Assembly: GCA_040791665.1 (NCBI GenBank)
Contig: JBFNNX010000031.1
Span: 1 to 64,000 of the forward strand
Length of the DNA: 64,000 nucleotides
Source: Thiodiazotropha sp040791665
GTDB lineage: Bacteria > Pseudomonadota > Gammaproteobacteria > Chromatiales > Chromatiaceae
Direction of reading: 5' to 3'
Positions 42,004 to 52,398 of the stretch are shown one piece after another (within the stretch, counting starts at the first letter, position 1; each line of letters begins with the position of its first letter). Both the position numbers and the translations under genes were made by a program. The notes under the pieces are model-generated. The model made no database searches, was not told where the DNA came from, and worked only from the letters and a program-made list of their open reading frames with translations.

Positions 42004-45000
42004 ATGTTGAGGCTCTACCAATCAAACCACCTTGAATCGCTTGCGGCGCGCCTGGCCGACCTGCTTGCAGAGCCGGCGAGTGAACCTCTGCGGCAGGAGC
42101 AGGTGATCGTTCAACACCCGGGTATGGCCCGCTGGCTCTCATTGCAGATCGCCGACCACCTGGGGATCTGCGCCAATCTCTCTTTTCCGCTGCCCGCGAC
42201 GCTCGTATGGCAGCTTTTCCACACCCTGTTGCCGGATGTTCCTGACTATGATCGCTATCAGCCAAAACGCCTGACATGGCGTATCTACAGCCTGCTCCGG
42301 GATATTGATGAGAAGTGGAAAGATCCATCGGTCACTCTCTATCTGGCCGGGGCGGACGATATAAAGCGCTTTCAGTTGGCGCAACAGCTGGCCATGCTGT
42401 TCGATCGATATCTGATCTACAGGCCAGACTGGATTATCAAATGGCAGCAGGGAGAAACGGCTGCCGAAGGTGACAAGTGGCAGGCCGGTCTCTGGCGTCA
42501 TCTCATAGAGGAAGATGCCGTTCATTGGGTGAGCCTGCAACTTCAGTTGAGCAGGATGCCGACACTCTCTTTTCAGCAGATCCTGCCCCCGAGGGTATTC
42601 ATTTTCGGTATTCCCACCCTGTCTCCAGGCTACCTGGAGATCATTCGCCATGTCGCATCGCTGATCGATGTTCATCTTTTTCTGCTAAATCCCTGTGAGG
42701 CTCACTGGGCTGATATCGCCTCACCCGGTGAGCAGGCTCAGATGGCTTTGCAGTCAAGGGAAGAGGAGCTCTATCTGGAGGTGGGCAATCCGCTGCTTGC
42801 CACAATGGGTCGGCAGGGGAGGGATTTCTTCGCCGCTGTCAACGAGATGGATCCGGGGGGCGAGGAGCTCTATCAAAGGCAACAGGACGATCTGTTGTTG
42901 CATCAGATGCAGAATCAGATATTGATTTTAAGTGAGCCGCAATCCGGGTGCTCAAGCGACGGTTCCATTACTCTCCATCGCTGTCACAGTGCCATGCGCG
43001 AGGTGGAGGTGCTCTACGATCAACTGCTGGCTCTACTGGATGATCTACCGGATCTGACAACCTCGGATATTCTGGTAATGACACCGGATATTGACCGCTA
43101 TGCGCCACTGATAAAGGCCCACTTTGCGTCACCGGGCAGTCGTCCGAAGATACCTTTCAGGATCAGCGGCGGGGGGCTGTTGCATGACAATCCACTGGCA
43201 ACTGCTCTGCTTGAAATTGTGCAATTGTCGGAATCCCGCTACCCAGTCGGCGGCCTGCTCAATCTATTGGAATACCCGGCAGTCCGTCGACGCTTCGGTT
43301 TGGACGAGGAGGGAGTCGAACGGGTTACCCAATGGTTGACACAAGCTGCTGTCCATTGGGGACGTGACGGCGAAAGCAAGCGCTCCCTCGGACTGCCTCC
43401 CGAACGGAGCAATACCTGGCGGGCGGGGTTGTGGCAACTGCTGCTGGGATACGCAATGCAGGGAGATGCTGAACGGCTTTGGCGTCAACACTACCCATTG
43501 GATGCGGTGGAGGGCTCGGAGAGCCAATGGCTGGGTGGACTGTTGGCGTTCTGTGATGCACTTTTCGTACTCGAAGATCAGCTCTTGATCGATCGATCGC
43601 CGCAGGCATGGGTAACCCTCCTGCTAGGGCTCACAGAACAGTTCTTTTCTTCCGATGAGGAGAGTGAACCGCAACTCGAGTCGCTCAGAGAGACAATTCA
43701 TACATTAGCCGAGGAGATGCAGCAAGCGGGAATCGATGAAGAGATTGCGATCGCACCAATCCGATATCGTCTGCAGGAGTTGTTGAGCCATTCAGTAGAT
43801 CGGGGGTTTTTGGGCGGTGGTGTCAATTTCTGTGCCCTTGCACCCATGCGAAGCCTGCCTTTTCGTGTGATTGCATTGATCGGGATGAATGACGAAGCCT
43901 TTCCCCGTCAGCAGCCGGAGCTGGGATTCGATCTGATGTCAAATGCCTTTCGTAGCGGAGACCGGTCACGGAGAGTGGATGATCGCTATCTTTTCCTGGA
44001 GACGCTGATCTCCGCGCGGGATCGTCTATTGATCAGTTATGTCGGACGCAGCCAGCGTGACAATACCCCGCTTCCCCCCTCTGTTGTGGTGGATGAGTTG
44101 TGCGATTATCTACAGCTTATGGTTGGTGACTCCGGGATGAAGGAGATCATCTTCGACCACCCTTTACAGCCCTTCTCACGAGACTATTTTCTTTCTGACA
44201 GCGCGCTCTTCAGTTATTCTGCGGAGATGCATGAGGCGGCGCTGCGGGTTGGTAGCGGTAGTCGCAATGAGCTTCCTCTGGTGCCGACTCCACTGATCGA
44301 TATGGATGCAGACGACCAGATCGATCTGCAGCAGTTTCTCCACTTCTTCACCAATCCGCTGAGGGGATTTGCGGACATCCGGTTGAATCTCGGTCTCGAT
44401 CAGGCGCAACAGCTTCCCGATGATAGGGAACAATTCGCTCTGGCGCGCTTCGATCGGTTGGAACTGGAGCATGAGCTGGTGGATGCATTGCTGGCGGATC
44501 GGAACCCCGAGGATCTGTATGAACAATTACGCGCTCAGGGACGCCTGCCGCACGGAAGGGTCGGTGAACAGGCATTCGGACAGATGCAGAGCCGTGCCAT
44601 GGCAATGGCTCAACGTATTCGGGAGCTCGATGGCAGTGAATTGACGCAACCCTTGGAGGTTGACCTTCCGTTCGATGAACGCCATCTGGTCGGCCATCTT
44701 CACGGTGTCAAACCTGCTGGATTGCTTATCTATAGCACGGATCGCCTCTATCCCTATCAGATGATCAGTCATTGGATTAGACATCTTTTGCTGAATGCAC
44801 TCAATCCGCCCGGTGTGACACCGGTGACGCGGCTGCTCGAGGGAGACAGGACAGGCCGCTACAGGCCCGTGAAGAAGGCAATGGCTCACCTTGAGACGCT
44901 GATGCAGTTCTATTGCCAGGGCCTGCAGTTGCCGCTGTCGTTCTTCCCCGCAACGGCCTGGAGCTATCAGGAAAAACGGTTGCGGGGTGATGAGGAGAAT

Positions 45001-45174
45001 GCCCGCAAGGCAGCGCAACAGCGCTGGTTTGGCAATCGATTTCAACCAGGTGACGTGGATAAGCCCTACCATCGCCTGTTCCGGCCGGACCGCCCCGTCC
45101 TTGATCAGACATTCTTCGATACCAGCAGGGAGCTCCTGCAGCCATTGATGGACCATCTGGAGTGGCAGAGATGA
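42004..45174 (+). CDS. recC: Exodeoxyribonuclease V gamma subunit
   Basis: The 1,056-residue RecC subunit of RecBCD, which splits the DNA strands, recognises Chi and holds RecB and RecD. The N-terminal inactive helicase-like domains ('VQHPGMARWLSLQIADHLGICANLSFPLPATLVWQLF') and the degenerate nuclease-like C-terminal domain ('DLQQFLHFFTNPLRGFADIRLNLGLDQ') are both recognisable. It is somewhat shorter than E. coli RecC (1,122). It is the first gene of recC-recB-recD without the ptrA insertion known from E. coli. Its TGA overlaps the recB ATG. Confidence 0.95.
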   Translation: MLRLYQSNHLESLAARLADLLAEPASEPLRQEQVIVQHPGMARWLSLQIADHLGICANLSFPLPATLVWQLFHTLLPDVPDYDRYQPKRLTWRIYSLLRDIDEKWKDPSVTLYLAGADDIKRFQLAQQLAMLFDRYLIYRPDWIIKWQQGETAAEGDKWQAGLWRHLIEEDAVHWVSLQLQLSRMPTLSFQQILPPRVFIFGIPTLSPGYLEIIRHVASLIDVHLFLLNPCEAHWADIASPGEQAQMALQSREEELYLEVGNPLLATMGRQGRDFFAAVNEMDPGGEELYQRQQDDLLLHQMQNQILILSEPQSGCSSDGSITLHRCHSAMREVEVLYDQLLALLDDLPDLTTSDILVMTPDIDRYAPLIKAHFASPGSRPKIPFRISGGGLLHDNPLATALLEIVQLSESRYPVGGLLNLLEYPAVRRRFGLDEEGVERVTQWLTQAAVHWGRDGESKRSLGLPPERSNTWRAGLWQLLLGYAMQGDAERLWRQHYPLDAVEGSESQWLGGLLAFCDALFVLEDQLLIDRSPQAWVTLLLGLTEQFFSSDEESEPQLESLRETIHTLAEEMQQAGIDEEIAIAPIRYRLQELLSHSVDRGFLGGGVNFCALAPMRSLPFRVIALIGMNDEAFPRQQPELGFDLMSNAFRSGDRSRRVDDRYLFLETLISARDRLLISYVGRSQRDNTPLPPSVVVDELCDYLQLMVGDSGMKEIIFDHPLQPFSRDYFLSDSALFSYSAEMHEAALRVGSGSRNELPLVPTPLIDMDADDQIDLQQFLHFFTNPLRGFADIRLNLGLDQAQQLPDDREQFALARFDRLELEHELVDALLADRNPEDLYEQLRAQGRLPHGRVGEQAFGQMQSRAMAMAQRIRELDGSELTQPLEVDLPFDERHLVGHLHGVKPAGLLIYSTDRLYPYQMISHWIRHLLLNALNPPGVTPVTRLLEGDRTGRYRPVKKAMAHLETLMQFYCQGLQLPLSFFPATAWSYQEKRLRGDEENARKAAQQRWFGNRFQPGDVDKPYHRLFRPDRPVLDQTFFDTSRELLQPLMDHLEWQR

Positions 45175-48100
45175 GCATGCGCATCGAATCGGTTGACCTG
45201 CAGGGTTTCAATCTGGTGGAGGCGAGTGCAGGCACCGGCAAGACGCATACCTTGAGCGGTCTCTATCTGCGGCTGTTGCTGGAACAGGGCCATGCGCCGG
45301 AGAGGATTTTGGTGGTGACCTATACCAAAGCGGCAACGGCGGAACTGAAGACTCGGATTCGCCGGCGTCTGATCGATGCGCGGTCGCTGTTAGATGGCGG
45401 TACAAGTGACGATCCCCTGCTGCATGCCATCCTCGACAGTATAGCGGACAGATCGCGGGCCCGCAGGCGTCTCGATCTGGCGATTGCCAGCTTTGATAGG
45501 GCTGCGATCTATACCATCCATGGATTTTGCCAGCGTGTACTGACAGAACAGGCATTCGAGACCGGGCAGGCATTCAACACCAACCTGGTCCCGGACCAGG
45601 CCGATCGACTGCTGCAGATCGCAGACGATTTCTGGCGGCGTGAATTCAATCGGCTTCCCGATCAGTTGCTTCAGGCCGTGCGTAACTGGATAGACACCCC
45701 CGAGGCATTGCTCCATCGCATGCGTCCCGCTCTGGGCAAACCCTACCTGCAAGTCAGGGCGTGTGATTGGCCCGAAGGCATCCAGGCGTTGGAACGGAAG
45801 GCGCTTCAGCTCCAGTCCGAAGTGAGGTCGCTGTGGCGGGAGCAGCGCAGTACCATCCTAGCGATGTTGAGCGACAGTCGGATAATGAAGGGGAATATCT
45901 ATCGCCGGGCCTGGGTGGAGGGATGGGGCGGGAGAATGGACCATTGGTTGCAGGTCACACCCTATGAAAGACCCTTCGACAAGGCCGAGCGATTTACTCC
46001 GGAGAGCATCGAGGCGGCGGTGAAACCGGGTCAAGATACCCCTCAGCACCCCTTCTTCAGTCAATTCTCCCGATATCTGGCCTGTGTTGAAGCGTGCGCC
46101 GATGCCTTCGACAAGGCTTTCGTGGCCTTGCAAGAGTCGTTTTATGGCTACCTTTTGGATGAGTTGCCGAGACGCCAGGTCGAGGCGAAGGAGTGGTCCT
46201 ACGACGACCTGTTGCTGCAGTTGCACGCCGCCTTGCTGGCGGACGGCGGCGGCCGATTGAGGGGGTTGTTGTGTAGACGCTATCCCGCTGCATTGGTGGA
46301 CGAGTTTCAGGATACCGATCCGCTGCAGTACCGTATTCTCAGTCAGATCTATCTCAACAGTCGGCGACCGGTATTTCTTGTAGGTGATCCAAAACAGGCA
46401 ATTTACAGCTTTCGCGGCGCCGATCTGTTCGCCTATCTACGCGCCAGAGAGGAGACAGAGGCCAAGCACCATACCCTGGACATCAACTGGCGTTCGACAC
46501 CCGGGCTGGTGCAGGCCGTCAATACTCTTTTCGGCAGCTCCCATCGGCCATTCTTCGAACCGCGTATCGGTTTTGAACCGGTTGCGGCTGCTGACAGGGA
46601 GATGGCCGCCCTTAGGATAGAGGGTGCTAGTGAGGCCCCGTTTCAGATCTGGCATCTCAACTTCGATGCGCAGACAGGGATCGAAGCGTGCCGTCAGGCG
46701 GTGGCCGACGCCACCGCAGGTGAGATCGCCCGTCTGTTGACGCTCTCTTCGCAGGATCGGGCGCGTATCGGTAACAGGCCGCTATGCGGTGGCGATATCG
46801 CCGTTTTGGTGCGTACCCATGAACAGGCATCCCGTATTGCCAAGGCTTTGAGGGCGTATGGGATATCTGCCGTTCACGGCAGTCAGCAGAGTGTCTATTG
46901 GAGCCAGGAGGCTGAGCAGTTGCAACGCCTCATGATCGCCCTGTTGGAGCCTCACAACGGCCGTTTCGTTCGCGCCGCGCTGGCGACACCGATGTTGGGT
47001 TGGGATGGCGCCGCCATTGATGAGATGAACCGCGAAGATGGTGTGCAAAACCGGTTGTTCAACCGTTTCTTCCGATATCATCGGTTTTGGCGGGACAACG
47101 GTTTCATCGCCATGATCAGGGCCCTGGCCATTGAAATGGGGATAGAGAATCGACTGCTCGAGTTCAGGGACGGAGAGCGCCGGCTGACCAACTTTTACCA
47201 TCTTCTGGAACTGCTGCATCAATATGACAGCGTGGTGCATCCCGGTATGGAGGGATTGGTCAAATGGTTTGCCCGCCGGCGTCAATCATTATCCCAGGAT
47301 GATGAGCATCTGTTGCGCTTGGAGAGTGACGGTGAGTTGGTGAAGATCGATACCCTGCACCATAGCAAGGGATTGGAATACGGTATCGTCTTCTGTCCCT
47401 TTCTGTGGGACGAAAGTGAAGTCAGGACAGACGACAAACCCTTTCTGTTTCACGATCCGCAAGATGATTATGTGGCGGTGCTCGAGCTTGGATCGAAAGA
47501 TTTTCATGACAACCGGTCCTATTACCATGAGGAGGTGTTCGCGGAAAATCTCCGCCTGCTGTACGTCGCTCTGACTCGTCCCCGTTATCGCTGTTACCTC
47601 CCGTGGGGATGGCTGAAACAGAGCAGGCATTCTGCGCTTGGCTGGTTATTGCATACGACGAATAGCGCCGACGCTCCGCAGACCCTGACGCAGTGGCAGC
47701 AACAGCTCGAGGCCTTGAACCCCAAGAGAGATGAGCAAGTGTTGCAGGCTCTGGCCGCAGCCGCCGGGGGTACCATCGATATCACACCGTTACCCCATAC
47801 CACAGAGATGGCGCAGCTCACCTTGCCACTGCCGCAGGAGCTGCAGCCGCCGAGACGCTTTTCAGCATCCATCAACACTGTGGGCGGTGTGGCCAGTTTC
47901 TCCTCACTGGTTGCGGGTCAGCATGAGGATAGACCGGATTACGATATCCCGACAGCGGTTCTGAGCGAGCCTCAGGATCCCTGCCAGAGTTACAGCGTGC
48001 ATGGTTTTCCGCGCGGCTCAAGACCGGGCAGTTGTCTGCATGCGATCCTGGAGGAACTCGATTTCATGCGGCCCCATGGGCAGGAGGTCGAGCTTATGGT

Positions 48101-48740
48101 GGAGGAGAAGCTAAGGTTCCACGCCATCGATACCCGCTGGAAGGGTATTGTTGCGGAGTGGATGAGGGAGGTCGTGGAGACGCCGCTCAACATCGACGGT
48201 TTGACCCTGAGTCGAATCGGATTGGGACAACGTCTGAATGAGATGGAGTTCTATTTTCCAGCCCGATCACTGCAGCCCAAGGCGATCATGGCGCTTGCCC
48301 TGCGCCACCGCTTCTCTAGCGTCGATGGGCTGATCGACGGCCTGGCCAATCTCCAAGCCGGTGTTGTGGATGGTTATGTAAAGGGTTATATCGATCTGGT
48401 TTTCGAAGTGGACGGATGCTTCTATCTGGCCGATTACAAGTCGAACTGGCTAGGCAGCAGCTACAGCGACTACCATCCCCGGGCGCTGATGACCGCGATG
48501 ACCGAGCACCACTACACTCTGCAGTATCTGCTCTACTCGCTGGCATTGCATCGTTATCTGAAGCTGCGCCTGCCCGGCTATGCGTATGAGCGTCATTTCG
48601 GGGGCGTCTACTATCTGTTTCTACGAGGTATGCAGCCCCGGAGTGGCGCTCGCCTGGGAGTGGTCGCGGAACGGCCCTCGCAGGGCTTTATCGAGGCTCT
48701 GGACCGACTGATCGAGGTGCGTAGCGATGAGCCGTCCTGA
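45171..48740 (+). CDS. recB: Exodeoxyribonuclease V beta subunit
   Basis: The 1,189-residue RecB helicase-nuclease. Walker A 'EASAGTGKTHTLSGLYL' lies near 18-34, UvrD motif II is 'LVDEFQDTDPLQYRIL', later motifs include 'DPKQAIYSFRGAD' and 'VALTRPRYRCYLP', and the C-terminal nuclease domain carries 'VKGYIDLVFEVDGCFYLADYKSNWLG' with the metal-binding D and the DYKSN motif, so both activities should be intact. ATG 45171 overlaps the recC stop (ATGA) and has GGAG 8 bases upstream. It overlaps recD by 14 bases. Confidence 0.96.
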   Translation: MSMRIESVDLQGFNLVEASAGTGKTHTLSGLYLRLLLEQGHAPERILVVTYTKAATAELKTRIRRRLIDARSLLDGGTSDDPLLHAILDSIADRSRARRRLDLAIASFDRAAIYTIHGFCQRVLTEQAFETGQAFNTNLVPDQADRLLQIADDFWRREFNRLPDQLLQAVRNWIDTPEALLHRMRPALGKPYLQVRACDWPEGIQALERKALQLQSEVRSLWREQRSTILAMLSDSRIMKGNIYRRAWVEGWGGRMDHWLQVTPYERPFDKAERFTPESIEAAVKPGQDTPQHPFFSQFSRYLACVEACADAFDKAFVALQESFYGYLLDELPRRQVEAKEWSYDDLLLQLHAALLADGGGRLRGLLCRRYPAALVDEFQDTDPLQYRILSQIYLNSRRPVFLVGDPKQAIYSFRGADLFAYLRAREETEAKHHTLDINWRSTPGLVQAVNTLFGSSHRPFFEPRIGFEPVAAADREMAALRIEGASEAPFQIWHLNFDAQTGIEACRQAVADATAGEIARLLTLSSQDRARIGNRPLCGGDIAVLVRTHEQASRIAKALRAYGISAVHGSQQSVYWSQEAEQLQRLMIALLEPHNGRFVRAALATPMLGWDGAAIDEMNREDGVQNRLFNRFFRYHRFWRDNGFIAMIRALAIEMGIENRLLEFRDGERRLTNFYHLLELLHQYDSVVHPGMEGLVKWFARRRQSLSQDDEHLLRLESDGELVKIDTLHHSKGLEYGIVFCPFLWDESEVRTDDKPFLFHDPQDDYVAVLELGSKDFHDNRSYYHEEVFAENLRLLYVALTRPRYRCYLPWGWLKQSRHSALGWLLHTTNSADAPQTLTQWQQQLEALNPKRDEQVLQALAAAAGGTIDITPLPHTTEMAQLTLPLPQELQPPRRFSASINTVGGVASFSSLVAGQHEDRPDYDIPTAVLSEPQDPCQSYSVHGFPRGSRPGSCLHAILEELDFMRPHGQEVELMVEEKLRFHAIDTRWKGIVAEWMREVVETPLNIDGLTLSRIGLGQRLNEMEFYFPARSLQPKAIMALALRHRFSSVDGLIDGLANLQAGVVDGYVKGYIDLVFEVDGCFYLADYKSNWLGSSYSDYHPRALMTAMTEHHYTLQYLLYSLALHRYLKLRLPGYAYERHFGGVYYLFLRGMQPRSGARLGVVAERPSQGFIEALDRLIEVRSDEPS

Positions 48741-50559
48741 TAAGCTGTTGCGCTCCCTCCACCGGCAGAATCTGCTCAACGATCTCGATCTGCATCTCGC
48801 TGAGTATCTGATGGCGGAGGCCAACGCCCCTTCGCAATCCCTGGCTCTGGCGATTGCACTCACCAGCCGGGCCACCAGCGATGGGCATGTCTGCCTCGAT
48901 CTGAACGAGTTTGCAGGGCGAGAGTTATTCGAACAAACGGAGCTGACGGTTCACTCCCCTGGGCTGGCGAAGTGGAGAGCCGAATTGCGACAAAGCGGGA
49001 TCATCGGCGATCCCGGTGACTGGCAACCCCTGATTCTGGATAGCCGGAATCGGCTCTATTTGCATCGCTATTGGGCATACGAGCGGTGCTTGGGAAATGC
49101 GCTGCTGCAACGTGCCAGAAGTGTCGATCACCCGATTGACCGGGAGGGGGCTGAGACCGCTTTGGCAACACTATTTCCGGTACATGGCGCTGCCGGAACC
49201 GACTGGCAGAAGGTCGCCGTTGCCACAGCCATCCTGCGCCCCCTCGCCATCATCTCCGGTGGACCGGGAACCGGCAAAACTACAACTGTCCTTCGGTTGC
49301 TGGCGCTGCTGCGACAGCAGCCGGGGGGAGAGGCGCTGCGGATCGCGCTGGCTGCGCCCACGGGAATGGCGGCAGCACGTCTGCAACAGGCGATCCGGCA
49401 GGCCAAGGCATCGATACCCCTCACGAACGAGCAGCTGGCGACGATACCGGAGCAGGCGTCGACCCTGCATCGTCTGCTCGGTATGAACCGCTCGGGCACA
49501 GGGTTTCGCCACCATCGCGACAATCCCCTGCTGCTTGACGTGGTGATAGTGGACGAGGCATCGATGGTCGATGTGGCATTGATGGCCAAGCTCCTGGATG
49601 CCCTGCCACACCGGGCACGCCTGGTGTTGCTGGGAGATCGCGATCAATTGGCCTCGGTGGAGGCCGGGTCGGTCATGGGTGATCTGTGTGCCGGTTGCGA
49701 TGGTCCTGATGATGACTTCGCACGGCAACTGAGCGAGATCACGATGCAACCGGTGGCAGCAGGGGAGAATGCCGCCAGTAAGTTGCAAAACAGCGTTATC
49801 GAACTGAGACAGAGCTACCGTTTCGATCCCGAGAGTCCGCTTGGACAGCTGGCCAGTGCCGTAAACAGGGGCGATGCGCACCAGGCGCGACAGCTGCTCC
49901 ACAATGGAGGGAAAGAACTGAGCCGGTTAGATCACGGTGGCGATGTGGCGAGCCTGGTTGCAAGTCGTTTCGCCAAGCTGTTCGAGGCGGTCAGGAGAGG
50001 GGCGCCTGTGGAGTCTCTGTTCCCCCTGATGTACGAGTTTCGCCTGCTCTGCGTACTTCGCGAGGGGCCTTTTGGCGTCAATGCGATGAACGGTGCCATA
50101 ACCCGGGAGCTGATTCGGACGGGAGAGATTGAGGATCACGACGAATGGTATCCGGGACGTCCGGTGATGTTGTCGCGCAATGACTATCAACTCAATCTCT
50201 ATAACGGTGAAACCGGCATCGTTCTGCCCCATCCTGAGCAGGAGCATGAATTGGCCGTAGCCTTTCAGGGCGTTGAGGATCAGATTCGTTGGATCTCACC
50301 ATCAAGACTGCCCCATTGCGAGACGGTATATGCCGTGACGGTACACAAGAGTCAGGGTTCCGAATTTCAGGAAGTCGTATTACAACTTCCCGAGCAGACA
50401 GGGCCCGTATTGTGCCGTGAGTTGGTCTATACCGCGATCACCAGGTCGAGACGGAGATTCACCCTGATCGGGGAAGATGCGATTTTCGATGCAGCCGTCA
50501 CACGCCCCATGCAACGCAGCAGTGGACTCCCCGATCTCCTCGCGGGCAATCCGGGATAG
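48727..50559 (+). CDS. recD: Exodeoxyribonuclease V alpha subunit
   Basis: The 610-residue 5'-3' helicase subunit of RecBCD. Walker A is 'ISGGPGTGKTTTVLRLLALL', Walker B 'VVIVDEASMVDVALMAKLL', then 'LLGDRDQLASVEAGSV', 'TVHKSQGSEF' and 'YTAITRSRRRF'. N-terminal residues 1-110 form the RecC-contact domain. Start ATG 48727 lies inside the recB end. A perfect hairpin follows the stop. Confidence 0.96.
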   Translation: MSRPDKLLRSLHRQNLLNDLDLHLAEYLMAEANAPSQSLALAIALTSRATSDGHVCLDLNEFAGRELFEQTELTVHSPGLAKWRAELRQSGIIGDPGDWQPLILDSRNRLYLHRYWAYERCLGNALLQRARSVDHPIDREGAETALATLFPVHGAAGTDWQKVAVATAILRPLAIISGGPGTGKTTTVLRLLALLRQQPGGEALRIALAAPTGMAAARLQQAIRQAKASIPLTNEQLATIPEQASTLHRLLGMNRSGTGFRHHRDNPLLLDVVIVDEASMVDVALMAKLLDALPHRARLVLLGDRDQLASVEAGSVMGDLCAGCDGPDDDFARQLSEITMQPVAAGENAASKLQNSVIELRQSYRFDPESPLGQLASAVNRGDAHQARQLLHNGGKELSRLDHGGDVASLVASRFAKLFEAVRRGAPVESLFPLMYEFRLLCVLREGPFGVNAMNGAITRELIRTGEIEDHDEWYPGRPVMLSRNDYQLNLYNGETGIVLPHPEQEHELAVAFQGVEDQIRWISPSRLPHCETVYAVTVHKSQGSEFQEVVLQLPEQTGPVLCRELVYTAITRSRRRFTLIGEDAIFDAAVTRPMQRSSGLPDLLAGNPG

Positions 50560-50567
50560 GGGATCCT

Positions 50568-50593
50568 GTGGCTTCATCACCGCGTGAAGCCAC
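50568..50593 (+). terminator. Perfect hairpin after recD
   Basis: GTGGCTTCA (50568-50576) pairs with TGAAGCCAC (50585-50593) across an 8-base loop. No T run follows (CATGGCGGGGGG), so it may protect the 3' end or work with Rho. Confidence 0.55.
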
Positions 50594-50879
50594 CATGGCG
50601 GGGGGAGCAGATATTTTGCTGAGCACATAAAAAATTAATGGGGTTGGATAACTCCTCGTTGTGGTAGTGTATTGCCTGTTTGAAATACGCTTTGCAATAA
50701 ATATCTCAAGTATTATCAATAAAAACAGTTAGTTATAAATTTCTCCAAGAATTCTGCTTCAGGATTTCCGCCGAGGCGGATGAGATAACTGACTCATATT
50801 AAAGGCTTAGGGCAGGCTTGGTAGTTTCTGACTGGGCCGGTCAATTTGATTAAGCGATCTGCGAAGGAGACGAAAAGTC
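50594..50879. other. recD-sat intergenic region
   Basis: No gene is supported. An AT-rich stretch (about 50690-50750) probably holds the sat promoter, but no confident hexamer pair was found. TCCGCC-GA-GGCGGA (50767-50780) is a perfect dyad 100 bases before the start codon and a candidate operator. AAGGAG at about 50864 is the sat ribosome site. Confidence 0.45.
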
Positions 50880-52067
50880 ATGATCAACCCAGTCGGTTCC
50901 TCAGAACTACAACCTTTGTTTGTCTACGATCCCGATACCCATCACAAGCTCTCTCACGAGGCTGAATCCCTGCCGTCTGTGGTGATCAGCTCTCAGGCTG
51001 CCGGTAACGCGGTGATGATGGGGGCGGGGTATTTCAGTCCGTTGAAAGGTTACATGACAGTGGCCGATGCCATGGGCGCAGCCGAAAAGATGACCCTGAC
51101 CGACGGCAGCTTCTTTCCGGTGCCTGTACTCTGCCTGCTGGAGAACACCGATGCAATCGGTGGTGCCAAACGGATTGCGCTAAGAGATCCGAACATGGAG
51201 GGTAATCCGGTACTGGCCGTCATGGATATCGAGAACATCGAGGAAGTCAGTGACGAACAGATGGCGACAATGACCGACAAGGTCTATCGCACCGACGACA
51301 GCGATCATCCCGGTGTGGCGGCATTCAACGGCCAGGGGAGAGTGGCGATCTCCGGCCCTATCCAGGTCCTCAACTTCTCCTACTTCCAAGCCGATTTTCC
51401 GGATACATTCCGTACTGCCGTCGAGATCCGCAACGAGATTCAGGAACGTGGCTGGAGCAAGATCGTTGCCTTCCAGACCCGCAATCCGATGCATCTGGCC
51501 CATGAGGAGCTCTGTCACATGGCCATGGATCGACTCGGTTGCGATGGCCTGGTTATCCACATGCTGCTGGGTAAGCTGAAGCCCGGCGATATACCGGCGC
51601 CGGTACGTGATGCGGCGATCCGCAAGATGGTGGAGCTCTACTTCCCGCCCAACAGCGCCATGGTGACCGGCTACGGTTTCGATATGCTCTATGCCGGGCC
51701 TCGTGAGGCGGTACTGCATGCATACTTCCGTCAAAACATGGGCGCCACCCATTTCATCATCGGTCGCGACCATGCCGGAGTGGGGGACTATTACGGTGCA
51801 TTCGACGCCCAGACGATCTTCGAGGATGAGGTACCGGCAGGTGCACTGGAGATCGAGATTTTCAAGGCCGATCACACTGCCTATTCGAAGAAACTGAACA
51901 AGGTGGTGATGATGTGCGAGGCGCCGGACCACAGCAAAGAGGATTTCGTACTCCTATCCGGCACCAAGGTGCGCGAGATGTTGGGGCAAGGCATCGCTCC
52001 GCCCAAGGAGTTCTCGCGTCCCGAAGTGGCGCAGATCCTGATGGACTATTATCAGTCAATCAAATAA
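50880..52067 (+). CDS. sat: Sulfate adenylyltransferase, dissimilatory type
   Basis: A 395-residue ATP sulfurylase of the homo-oligomeric Sat family. In sulfur oxidisers it runs in the ATP-forming direction, converting APS and pyrophosphate to ATP and sulfate. The nucleotide motif is 'QTRNPMHLAHEE' (about 199-210), with 'GRDHAGVGDYYG' further on and 'LLSGTKVRE' near the end. Assimilatory CysN/CysD is a different heterodimer, so this points to a dissimilatory role. aprAB is not adjacent. An intrinsic terminator follows, so it is monocistronic. Confidence 0.95.
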   Translation: MINPVGSSELQPLFVYDPDTHHKLSHEAESLPSVVISSQAAGNAVMMGAGYFSPLKGYMTVADAMGAAEKMTLTDGSFFPVPVLCLLENTDAIGGAKRIALRDPNMEGNPVLAVMDIENIEEVSDEQMATMTDKVYRTDDSDHPGVAAFNGQGRVAISGPIQVLNFSYFQADFPDTFRTAVEIRNEIQERGWSKIVAFQTRNPMHLAHEELCHMAMDRLGCDGLVIHMLLGKLKPGDIPAPVRDAAIRKMVELYFPPNSAMVTGYGFDMLYAGPREAVLHAYFRQNMGATHFIIGRDHAGVGDYYGAFDAQTIFEDEVPAGALEIEIFKADHTAYSKKLNKVVMMCEAPDHSKEDFVLLSGTKVREMLGQGIAPPKEFSRPEVAQILMDYYQSIK

Positions 52068-52082
52068 CTCATCGGGATAACC

Positions 52083-52111
52083 AAAAAGCCCGCCTTATGG
52101 CGGGCTTTTTT
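52083..52111 (+). terminator. Intrinsic terminator of sat
   Basis: AAAAAGCCCGCC (52083-52094), loop TTAT, then GGCGGGCTTTTTT (52099-52111). The A-tract and T-tract are symmetrical, so it could work in both directions. Confidence 0.95.
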
Positions 52112-52398
52112 AATTGCTCGACTATAGCCAGAGCTAAAACTCCCTACAGCTCGATCCCTTGTCTGGTAGTAGAGATGATTGCCAATCAGCGTTTCATCTA
52201 ACCACATACAGCTCAGATGAAATCTCCCTGATAAGGTTGAGCAAACAACTTGCCTTGGCCTGTATATCAATCTTTCGGGCATCGTGTTTCCTCGTGCTTC
52301 TACTCGCTTCGGTGCAAGTGGTAAAATCGTGACTCTGTGAATACCGGGCTTCATGCCGATCATTAGTTCAATATTATTTACCTCTTATAATCAACCAC
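52112..52398 (+). promoter_or_regulatory. Upstream region of the GAF regulator with hairpin and TATAAT
   Basis: TTTCATCT (52192-52199) and AGATGAAA (52215-52222) form a perfect 8-bp hairpin. A perfect TATAAT at 52386-52391 lies only 8 bases before the ATG at 52399, and no Shine-Dalgarno sequence is present, which fits a leaderless mRNA. The -35 match (TTAGTT, 17 bases upstream) is poor. Confidence 0.4.
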